A stretch of DNA of 13,377 nt from contig CAMATR010000014.1 of assembly GCA_945861175.1 (NCBI GenBank), forward strand, positions 1 to 13,377, written 5' to 3'. This document shows positions 7,639 through 13,377 of this stretch, in pieces. The number at the start of each line of letters is the position of its first letter. Positions within the stretch are counted from its first letter, which is position 1. The position numbers and the translations under genes are program-made. Origin of the DNA: Chitinophaga pinensis. Lineage in GTDB: Bacteria; Bacteroidota; Bacteroidia; Flavobacteriales_D; Crocinitomicaceae. The notes under the pieces were generated by a model. That model was not told where the DNA came from. It worked only from the letters and a program-made list of their open reading frames with translations, and did no database searches.

Positions 7639-10600
7639 TTACATATTTCGTCGGTACTGCCCTCCAACTTCGAACAATGCATTGGTAATTTGCCCTAGAG
7701 ATGAGAATTTACAAGTTTCCATCAATTGTTCAAACATATTTTCATTTTGAATTGCTGCTTCCTGCACTTTAATAATTGCATTTTCAGCATAACTGGCGTG
7801 AGCTTCATGCAAATTAGCCAGCATTTTAATCTGGTATTGTTTTTCTTCTTCCGTAGCTCGGATTACCTCTTTTGGTAAAACAGTCGGTGATCCTTTTGAA
7901 CTTAAGAAAGTATTAACACCAATAATTGGGAACTCTCCAGAATGTTTTAAGGTTTCGTAATACAAAGATTCCTCTTGAATTTTAGAGCGTTGATACATTG
8001 TTTCCATAGCACCAAGCACACCACCTCTCTCTGTAATTCTGTCAAATTCAGTTAGAACTGCTTCTTCGACTAAATTTGTTAATTCTTCAATAATGAATGA
8101 CCCTTGCAGTGGATTTTCATTTTTCGCCAAGCCAAGTTCTCGGTTAATAATCAATTGAATTGCCATTGCACGGCGCACAGACTCTTCTGTAGGAGTAGTT
8201 ATTGCCTCATCATATGCATTTGTGTGCAATGAATTACAATTATCATAGATCGCATACAATGCTTGTAGCGTCGTTCTTATATCGTTAAAATCTATTTCTT
8301 GTGCATGCAATGACCTCCCCGAAGTCTGAATGTGGTATTTAAGCATTTGAGCGCGCGCATTCGCTCCGTACTTTTTAGCAAGTGCTTTTGACCAAATTCG
8401 GCGAGCAACTCGACCAATCACAGCATATTCAGGATCTATACCATTCGAGAAAAAGAAAGAAAGATTTGGACCAAAATCATTAATATCCATCCCTCTGCTC
8501 ATATAATACTCTACATAAGTAAAACCATTTGCGAGGGTAAATGCTAATTGTGTTATTGGATTAGATCCGGCTTCTGCGATGTGGTAACCTGAAATGGAAA
8601 CAGAATAGAAATTTCTGACACCATTGTCGATAAAGTATTGTTGAACATCACCCATTAAGCGGAGAGCAAATTCAGTTGAGAAGATACATGTATTCTGCGC
8701 TTGATCTTCTTTAAGAATATCGGCCTGAACAGTGCCTCTTACTTGCGTTAATGTTTCTGTTTTAATCTGTACATAAATATCTGACGGTAAGACTTGGTCT
8801 CCTGTTACACCTAAAAGCATTAAGCCTAATCCATCATTTCCTTCAGGCAATTCTCCTTGGTATTTTGGGCGTTCTGTACCTTTCGCTTTATAAATGGATG
8901 CAATTTTAGCTTCAACCTCCTTTTCTAGACCGTTGGCTTTAATGTGTTTTTCGCAATTTTGATCGATGGCAGCGTTCATAAAGAAACCAAGTAGCATAGG
9001 TGCGGGCCCATTAATAGTCATAGAAACAGATGTCATCGGATGACTTAAATCGAAACCAGAATATAACTTCTTAGCATCGTCCAAACAGCAAATTGAGACG
9101 CCAGAATTTCCAATCTTTCCATAAATATCCGGCCGTAAATCTGGGTCATTTCCATAAAGTGTTACCGAATCGAAAGCGGTTGAGAGTCTTTTTGCAGGCA
9201 TTCCAAGCGAAACATAATGAAATCTTTTATTGGTTCTTTCTGGTCCACCTTCGCCCGCAAACATGCGTGTTGGATCTTCACCTTCCCTTTTAAAAGGAAA
9301 TAATCCCGCTGTATATGGGAATTCTCCTGGAACATTTTCTTGCAGTGACCAGCGCAAAATATCTCCCCACCCGGCATATTTTGGTGTCGCTACTTTAGGG
9401 ATTTGCAAATGCGATAAGGACTCGGTATGGGTTGCCAATGAAAGGACTTTATCTCTTACTTTAAACTGAAATTTGGGATTTTTATAGAGCGCTTTCTTTT
9501 CTTCCCATTTTTGTAAAACATCCCAATTTTTAGGGTCAAAATTAAGCTTTTGCAACTCAAAAGCCTCCCTCAATCCTTTTATCAATCTATCCTTGTCATC
9601 AATACTTGAATGATGTAATGTGTCAATTGATGAATGTAATCCCTGTAACTTTTCTGCCACTAAAACCTGCTCATTCACCCATTTATCGTAGGAGCGGTTG
9701 CTTTCTGATATTTCAGATAGGTATCTTGTACGTTCTGGAGGAATAACAAATATCTTCTCAGACATTTCTTTAGTAATTTGAAATGTAGATTTGAGTTTTA
9801 CTCCAGTTCGCTCGACAATTTTATCCATGATTACCTTGTAAAGGGAATTCATTCCTGGATCATTAAATTGAGAAGCTATTGTTCCATAAACAGGCATGGA
9901 ATCTACATCTGCTTCCCATAAATTATGATTTCTTTGGTATTGTTTACGAACATCTCTTAGCGCATCAAGCGCTCCTCTTTTATCAAATTTATTTAGAGCG
10001 ATCACATCTGCAAAATCGAGCATATCTATCTTTTCGAGCTGAGTAGCCGCCCCATATTCCGGCGTCATTACATAAAGTGACACATCTGAATGATCTAAAA
10101 TTTCTGTATCTGATTGACCTATACCAGACGTTTCGAGGATAATCAAATCGTACTCAGCCGCTTTCAATACATTGATTGCTTCCGCTACATGCCGAGATAG
10201 AGCGAGATTCGATTGACGAGTGGCCAATGAACGCATATAAACACGTTCATTTTTAATTGAATTCATTCGAATTCTATCTCCAAGCAAAGCCCCACCTGTT
10301 TTTCTTTTCGAAGGGTCTACTGAAACAACAGCAATTCGCTTATCTTCAAAATCAATCAAGAACCGTCGGACAAGCTCATCCACTAAAGAAGATTTTCCAG
10401 ATCCACCTGTTCCTGTAATACCCAAAACCGGCACAAAAACAGCCTTTGCCATTTCTTCCACTTTCTCTAAAATTGACAAAGATGCTTCAGGATAATTTTC
10501 TGCTGCACTAATTACTCTGGCTATTGAAGGAGCATTTTTCTCTTTCAAATGATTCACTTCAGATCTCAAATTAATACCTACTGGAAAATCACATTTCTGG

Positions 10601-11019
10601 ATTAAATCATTTATCATCCCTTGTAAACCCATAGAACGCCCATCATCAGGATGATAAACACGAGTGATTCCATAAGCTTGCAGCTCTTCAATTTCTGAGG
10701 GGAGAATAGTGCCCCCACCTCCACCGAAAATCTTTATATGCGGGGCTCCTTTTTCTTTTAAAAGGTCAAACATGTACTTGAAATATTCCATGTGCCCTCC
10801 TTGATAAGAAGTCATAGCGATGGCCTGGGCATCTTCCTGAATCGCACAATTCACCACCTCCTCTACAGCTCTATCATGGCCAAGATGAATTACCTCACAT
10901 CCTGTTGACTGAATAATCCTTCTCATTATATTAATGGCGGCATCGTGACCATCAAAAAGGGATGCTGCTGTGACGATTCTAACTTTATTAACCGGTTTGT
11001 AAGGCTCCACTTTTTCCAT
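7639..11019 (-). CDS. icmF: Fused isobutyryl-CoA mutase IcmF (B12-binding, GTPase chaperone and mutase domains)
   Basis: One 1126-residue chain combines three parts found as separate proteins elsewhere. Residues ~14-140 form the B12-binding domain with LFDGHDAA (Asp23-x-His25; His25 is the expected cobalt ligand). Residues ~197-410 are a MeaB/MeaI-type GTPase with Walker A GTGGSGKS (203-210), ETSGIGQSD (296-304) and NKFD (343-346). Residues ~545-1060 are the mutase barrel with SGYHIAEAG (His813). The methylmalonyl-CoA mutase Arg that binds the substrate carboxylate is Gln775 here (EDQAQNT), and a Phe (about 574-576, GLFPFK) stands near the usual Tyr. Both are isobutyryl/butyryl-CoA mutase features. 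The reaction is adenosylcobalamin-dependent interconversion of isobutyryl-CoA and n-butyryl-CoA in the cytosol, linking valine or branched-chain and straight-chain acyl pools. ATG 11019 is preferred, with AAGGA 11 bases upstream, over an in-frame TTG at 11028. Confidence 0.96.
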   Translation of the reverse strand: MEKVEPYKPVNKVRIVTAASLFDGHDAAINIMRRIIQSTGCEVIHLGHDRAVEEVVNCAIQEDAQAIAMTSYQGGHMEYFKYMFDLLKEKGAPHIKIFGGGGGTILPSEIEELQAYGITRVYHPDDGRSMGLQGMINDLIQKCDFPVGINLRSEVNHLKEKNAPSIARVISAAENYPEASLSILEKVEEMAKAVFVPVLGITGTGGSGKSSLVDELVRRFLIDFEDKRIAVVSVDPSKRKTGGALLGDRIRMNSIKNERVYMRSLATRQSNLALSRHVAEAINVLKAAEYDLIILETSGIGQSDTEILDHSDVSLYVMTPEYGAATQLEKIDMLDFADVIALNKFDKRGALDALRDVRKQYQRNHNLWEADVDSMPVYGTIASQFNDPGMNSLYKVIMDKIVERTGVKLKSTFQITKEMSEKIFVIPPERTRYLSEISESNRSYDKWVNEQVLVAEKLQGLHSSIDTLHHSSIDDKDRLIKGLREAFELQKLNFDPKNWDVLQKWEEKKALYKNPKFQFKVRDKVLSLATHTESLSHLQIPKVATPKYAGWGDILRWSLQENVPGEFPYTAGLFPFKREGEDPTRMFAGEGGPERTNKRFHYVSLGMPAKRLSTAFDSVTLYGNDPDLRPDIYGKIGNSGVSICCLDDAKKLYSGFDLSHPMTSVSMTINGPAPMLLGFFMNAAIDQNCEKHIKANGLEKEVEAKIASIYKAKGTERPKYQGELPEGNDGLGLMLLGVTGDQVLPSDIYVQIKTETLTQVRGTVQADILKEDQAQNTCIFSTEFALRLMGDVQQYFIDNGVRNFYSVSISGYHIAEAGSNPITQLAFTLANGFTYVEYYMSRGMDINDFGPNLSFFFSNGIDPEYAVIGRVARRIWSKALAKKYGANARAQMLKYHIQTSGRSLHAQEIDFNDIRTTLQALYAIYDNCNSLHTNAYDEAITTPTEESVRRAMAIQLIINRELGLAKNENPLQGSFIIEELTNLVEEAVLTEFDRITERGGVLGAMETMYQRSKIQEESLYYETLKHSGEFPIIGVNTFLSSKGSPTVLPKEVIRATEEEKQYQIKMLANLHEAHASYAENAIIKVQEAAIQNENMFEQLMETCKFSSLGQITNALFEVGGQYRRNM

Positions 11020-11043
11020 AATTCTCAAAGTCCTTTTTTTAAA

Positions 11044-11073
11044 GAAATATAAAAATATGAAAAATGCCCTAAA
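11044..11073 (-). promoter_or_regulatory. Candidate Bacteroidota-type promoter for icmF
   Basis: Read on the minus strand, TTTA at 11073-11070 and TATATTTC at 11051-11044 are separated by 18 bases. The Bacteroidota consensus is TTTG, about 19 bases, then TANNTTTG, so each box has one mismatch. The -7 box ends 24 bases before the icmF ATG, leaving a short leader that contains AAGGA. The region is very AT-rich, so chance matches are likely. Confidence 0.35.
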
Positions 11074-11117
11074 CAGCGATAAAATAAAGAATGACTCTCT
11101 TATTAGAACATTTTAAT

Positions 11118-11144
11118 TTATTCATTCATAAAAATGATGAATAA
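11118..11144. repeat. AT-rich inverted repeat / hairpin
   Basis: TTATTCA (11118-11124) pairs perfectly with TGAATAA (11138-11144), and TCAT (11126-11129) pairs with ATGA (11134-11137). This gives an 11-bp stem with one bulged T (11125) and an AAAA loop. TTGTTTT follows on the + strand. No gene ends upstream on that strand, so a terminator is unlikely; an operator or a folded leader or untranslated segment is possible, as is chance in AT-rich DNA. Confidence 0.4.
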
Positions 11145-11325
11145 TTGTTTTCCAGATCATTAGCCAAAAATCAAACTTAATTACTGAGAATTTGATTAAA
11201 AAAAAATAGGACAATTTAAGAATGAAACAAGCAATTTGAAATCTAGCAGTATATAATTGAAATACGCAGTCGAAATCACATAAAGGTCTCAGTAGAAATA
11301 CGGACTCTGCACTAACTAAAAAACC

Positions 11326-11340
11326 CTAATTTTCAATTAG
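11326..11340. repeat. Perfect short inverted repeat upstream of the SiaC-like gene
   Basis: CTAATT (11326-11331) and AATTAG (11335-11340) form a perfect 6-bp dyad around TTC. The dyad abuts TTTG (11341-11344), a possible -33 element. A weak -7-like TATTGATTG lies 16 bases further on at 11361-11369. The arrangement would suit a repressor or activator site on the SiaC-like promoter, but the sequence is short and AT-rich. Confidence 0.3.
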
Positions 11341-11406
11341 TTTGGAAACTTACTCATTCATATTGATTGGTTATGACGGAAATTCGTACCAAGAAAAAAT
11401 AAGAAA

Positions 11407-11781
11407 ATGGAAACGATAATTAGAAATGCAACATCAACAAGTCCTTACCTAGAAATGAACAGTATGAATGGTGAGATCATAATTAAAGGAAGAGCAATAG
11501 ATTATAATCCAAATGACTTTTGGTCTACTATCAACAACTGGACAATTGAGTATTTTGAAAACCCTAAACAATTAACGACTATCAATCTTAACTTTGAATA
11601 CATCAATACACAAAGTACGAAGAAACTCTTCTTTTTGCTTAAACTTATCGAATCAAATAATTCTAATAACACGAATATTAAAATCAACTGGATCTGTAAA
11701 CAGGATGATGTCGACATGATTGATATGGGTGAAGACATTAATGCCCTATTGCTAAACGATATGATTATTTTGAATTCCTAG
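11407..11781 (+). CDS. SiaC family regulatory phosphoprotein (DUF1987)
   Basis: The 124-residue cytosolic protein matches the SiaC/DUF1987 family. It starts with an IIRNATSTSPYLEM segment, followed by the INGEIIIKGRA-like strand (MNGEIIIKG, 20-28), a helix ending NWTIEYFENP (44-53), LNFEYINTQSTK (61-72), a long helix (KKLFFLLKLIES), INWICKQDDVDMIDMGEDI (93-111) and a short C-terminus. In Pseudomonas aeruginosa SiaC, Thr68 is phosphorylated by SiaB and dephosphorylated by SiaA to control a diguanylate cyclase. The threonine of the NTxS motif here is also residue 68, so phospho-control is plausible. Its regulatory partners are not in the window, so the target is unknown. The fold resembles anti-sigma-factor antagonists. 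The ATG is preceded by an A-rich leader, and the stop is 26 bases from the convergent vWA gene's stop with no clear terminator hairpin. Confidence 0.88.
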   Translation: METIIRNATSTSPYLEMNSMNGEIIIKGRAIDYNPNDFWSTINNWTIEYFENPKQLTTINLNFEYINTQSTKKLFFLLKLIESNNSNNTNIKINWICKQDDVDMIDMGEDINALLLNDMIILNS

Positions 11782-11807
11782 CAAATCATCGAAAATACAT
11801 TTAAGTG

Positions 11808-12923
11808 TTAGACCTGAATAAATTTACCGGAAGTTAAGAGAAATTTCATCTTCCCTATCTTAATAGTTTTCCCCTCTCCGATTTTGGCAATTTCAAAAAG
11901 ATCCTGCTCCATCGTATGAATAGATCCTCCAGTTGCCCGAGCCAAATCTAAGTAGAGCACATTGAGGCGATCCGTCAAGCCACAAATAATAATTTTGACT
12001 GGAATCTTTTGTTTCTTGAGGAATTCTAGCAATTGCATGTCACACGGATTTTCCCAATTATCAGCTATCAATACTATATTTTCTTTGTTTTCGGGGTATT
12101 TTTTAATGGCGTAACAAATTGCTTCGAGATCATTTTCCATATGCCCCCCATTATTCATCGCTTTGAATGCCAACTTAATCACTTTATCCGAATTTTCGGT
12201 TTCCAATGTCCACATACCAGACGAATCTAAACTTTTAGTCTGATCATTGCTCTTTTCATCATCATCGTTAAAGAAAACAACCTGCTTGAATGTTTTTAAT
12301 TTTTGATTTGCTTTAATCCAAAGTAATAATTGGCTCGTATAAGGGGACATGCTTCCTGTAACATCGCATACAACGAGCATATCTTTCCACGTGCTGTTTC
12401 TAGTAAAGACTCTCAGTAAGGTTGAATCTTCCGGTTTAGATCGACCCTCGACCACATCCATTATCTGCTTATTTTCCTCCGCATAAGAAGGCATAGGTCT
12501 GTAATAGATAACGAAGCCATGAAAGAAATTCGACATGGCATTTGTATTTTTAACTCCAGTCTGCTTTACCAATTGCCATTTAACAACTTGACTATTGAAG
12601 GCAGCAGGTAGAAATTGAAGTAATTCAATAATGCGCAGACGATTTAATTCAGTAAAATCAGCATTCTGGGGGTAATCCGAATAAACAAGATCTACACCGA
12701 CTATCGTTTGTTGGGTTAATTTTTTTAATTCATCCAAATTCAATATTTCATGATCGCCAGGATTCATTTTCAATTTCAAATAGGAAAAACCTTGCGCATC
12801 AATTTTAAACTTGTCAACTTTTATAGTGTCTTTAAAGCGGATGTATTCGCGAATGTTCATCTGCGCTGAGGCATTCATTCCGATCAGGAATATAATTACC
12901 GTAAATATATATGCTGCTCTCAT
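11808..12923 (-). CDS. Secreted von Willebrand factor A-like protein with variant MIDAS motif
   Basis: The 371-residue protein opens with a signal peptide (1-20, ending NASA before Gln21) and should be periplasmic or surface-exposed. Residues ~21-175 form an unassigned N-terminal region. From ~180 the chain reads as a Rossmann-like vWA domain: MLVVCDVTGSMSPYTSQLLLWI (182-203, split here as MLVVCDVTGSM and SPYTSQLLLWI), then VVFFNDDDEKSNDQ (215-228), MNNGGHMENDLEAI (256-269) and IVLIADNWENPCDM (283-296). The metal site is D187-x-T189-x-S191 rather than the common D-x-S-x-S, with later acidic residues Asp265 and Asp288 available. vWA domains bind protein partners through a divalent metal. I recognise the domain type but no named function. 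It follows the TonB-dependent receptor gene by 38 bases on the same strand, so the two probably share a transcript. Confidence 0.75.
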   Translation of the reverse strand: MRAAYIFTVIIFLIGMNASAQMNIREYIRFKDTIKVDKFKIDAQGFSYLKLKMNPGDHEILNLDELKKLTQQTIVGVDLVYSDYPQNADFTELNRLRIIELLQFLPAAFNSQVVKWQLVKQTGVKNTNAMSNFFHGFVIYYRPMPSYAEENKQIMDVVEGRSKPEDSTLLRVFTRNSTWKDMLVVCDVTGSMSPYTSQLLLWIKANQKLKTFKQVVFFNDDDEKSNDQTKSLDSSGMWTLETENSDKVIKLAFKAMNNGGHMENDLEAICYAIKKYPENKENIVLIADNWENPCDMQLLEFLKKQKIPVKIIICGLTDRLNVLYLDLARATGGSIHTMEQDLFEIAKIGEGKTIKIGKMKFLLTSGKFIQV

Positions 12924-12961
12924 ACCACAAGAACTATGGCATTTCGAAAAAGTAACAGATA

Positions 12962-13377
12962 TTAGAATCTCAAAATAAGTTTAAGATTGAATCTTCTTTG
13001 TGTGAGATAATTAGGTATTGAATAATATTTTCCTTCCACGTCTTGCACCCATTGCTTTGATAGCACATTGTTAATTCCTAGTAAATTGAATACCTCAAAA
13101 GATAAAATTGCGTCTGTAAAATTCTTATTCCAAAAGTTTTTTACATCCCGCTTTTTATACATAAAATCATATGACATCCCGATGTCAACCCTGAAGTAAG
13201 ATTTCATTCGTAAAGTATCTTTGAATCGCGATTTATCTGGCGGACCATAGGGTAATCGAGAACCAAATTGCAATCCCATCTGAACGCTAAAACTTTCATA
13301 ACCAGGCATCTGATCTTGAATTAGTGCGCCAAAATTAAGTAATTGATCGGTAGGTCTTGGAATATAACCAGGATAGA
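12962..13377 (-). CDS. TonB-dependent receptor, C-terminal fragment (5' end outside window)
   Basis: The frame stays open to the right edge; the ATG at 13309 is internal, since upstream codons read YPGYIPRPTDQLLNFGALIQDQ directly into it (shown here in one frame; the first codon ends the window). About 138 residues are visible. They show alternating beta-strand character, SRLPYGPPDKSRFKDT, YFRVDIGMSYDF, SFEVFNLLGINNVLS, WVQDVEGKYYSIPNYLTQRR and a terminal aromatic LKLILRF. These are hallmarks of the last strands of the 22-strand barrel of Bacteroidota TonB-dependent receptors, whose final Phe is used for outer-membrane assembly. The protein should import a nutrient, siderophore or cofactor across the outer membrane with TonB energy. 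The substrate cannot be told because the plug and N-terminal domain are missing. The downstream vWA gene is 38 bases away. Confidence 0.88.
   Translation of the reverse strand, partial: YPGYIPRPTDQLLNFGALIQDQMPGYESFSVQMGLQFGSRLPYGPPDKSRFKDTLRMKSYFRVDIGMSYDFMYKKRDVKNFWNKNFTDAILSFEVFNLLGINNVLSKQWVQDVEGKYYSIPNYLTQRRFNLKLILRF

Larger units (their letters stand above)
11020..11406. other. Divergent AT-rich intergenic region between icmF and the SiaC-like gene
   Basis: This 387-base gap must hold the promoters for both divergent genes. It contains the candidate icmF promoter (11044-11073), an AT-rich hairpin (11118-11144), an A-run near 11200, a perfect 6-bp inverted repeat (11326-11340) directly followed by TTTG at 11341, and a nine-codon reading frame (11373-11402) ending 4 bases before the SiaC-like start. 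No tRNA, riboswitch core or obvious structured RNA was recognised; in particular I could not identify a B12-box (cobalamin riboswitch), although icmF needs that cofactor. Confidence 0.6.

Noticed and set aside
9093..9469. Three overlapping short frames on both strands inside icmF
   Set aside because: icmF is continuous and family-matched here; two are antisense and one is an out-of-phase shadow.
11020..11028. TTG start for icmF at 11028
   Set aside because: ATG 11019 has a more suitable AAGGA spacing and fits the expected N-terminus; the TTG is only 2 bases from the AAGGA.
11020..11406. Cobalamin riboswitch ahead of icmF
   Set aside because: Expected on biological grounds because the enzyme needs B12, but no B12-box or GC-rich conserved core could be seen; the region is AT-rich throughout.
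11502..11738. 78-codon minus-strand frame opposite the SiaC-like gene
   Set aside because: It is antisense to a full-length family match and has no recognisable domain.
12033..12230. 65-codon plus-strand frame opposite the vWA gene
   Set aside because: It is the shadow of the vWA domain coding sequence.

Overview
The window looks like chromosomal DNA from a low-GC member of the Bacteroidota, probably Flavobacteriales or a close relative. This rests on a type B sorting domain of the type IX secretion system (gliding-motility-associated C-terminal domain), a TonB-dependent receptor C-terminus, a fused IcmF-type acyl-CoA mutase, A-rich leaders that mostly lack Shine-Dalgarno sequences, and AT-rich intergenic DNA. 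No tRNA, rRNA, insertion sequence, phage gene or CRISPR array was found.

Layout. On the + strand from the left edge: the 3' end of a large secreted, surface-exposed protein (2-1186), a DUF4197 lipoprotein (1249-1989), a strong intrinsic terminator (2009-2039), and a uridine-phosphorylase-family enzyme (2052-2915) that starts only 12 bases after the terminator T-run. Convergent to it is a tightly packed minus-strand cluster, in transcription order: icmF (11019-7639), a GT87-type membrane glycosyltransferase (7611-6442), a GH20 beta-N-acetylhexosaminidase (6437-4125), cutC (4128-3430, ATGA overlap) and a small secreted CHAP/NlpC-P60-like protein (3394-2921). Gaps are 27, 4, -4 and 35 bases, so one operon is plausible. 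An AT-rich divergent intergenic region of 387 bases (11020-11406) separates icmF from a + strand SiaC-family regulatory phosphoprotein (11407-11781). At the right edge, reading leftwards, are the C-terminus of a TonB-dependent receptor (13377-12962, incomplete) and a secreted von Willebrand A-like protein (12923-11808) 38 bases behind it.

How the genes may work together. The GH20-CutC pair is translationally coupled and sits with a polyprenyl-phosphate-sugar type glycosyltransferase and a probable cell-wall or peptide hydrolase. This points to envelope glycan or GlcNAc-conjugate processing, and makes the textbook copper role of CutC less convincing here. IcmF carries, in one chain, a B12-binding domain, a GTPase chaperone and a mutase domain. 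Its substrate-site residues are of the isobutyryl/butyryl-CoA type rather than the methylmalonyl-CoA type. The SiaC-like protein keeps the phosphorylatable threonine at position 68 but has no kinase or phosphatase partner in the window.

No clearly novel system is visible. The most useful leads are the terminator-abutting start of the phosphorylase, the CutC-GH20 coupling, the orphan SiaC with its structured leader, and the receptor-linked vWA protein with a non-canonical MIDAS motif.
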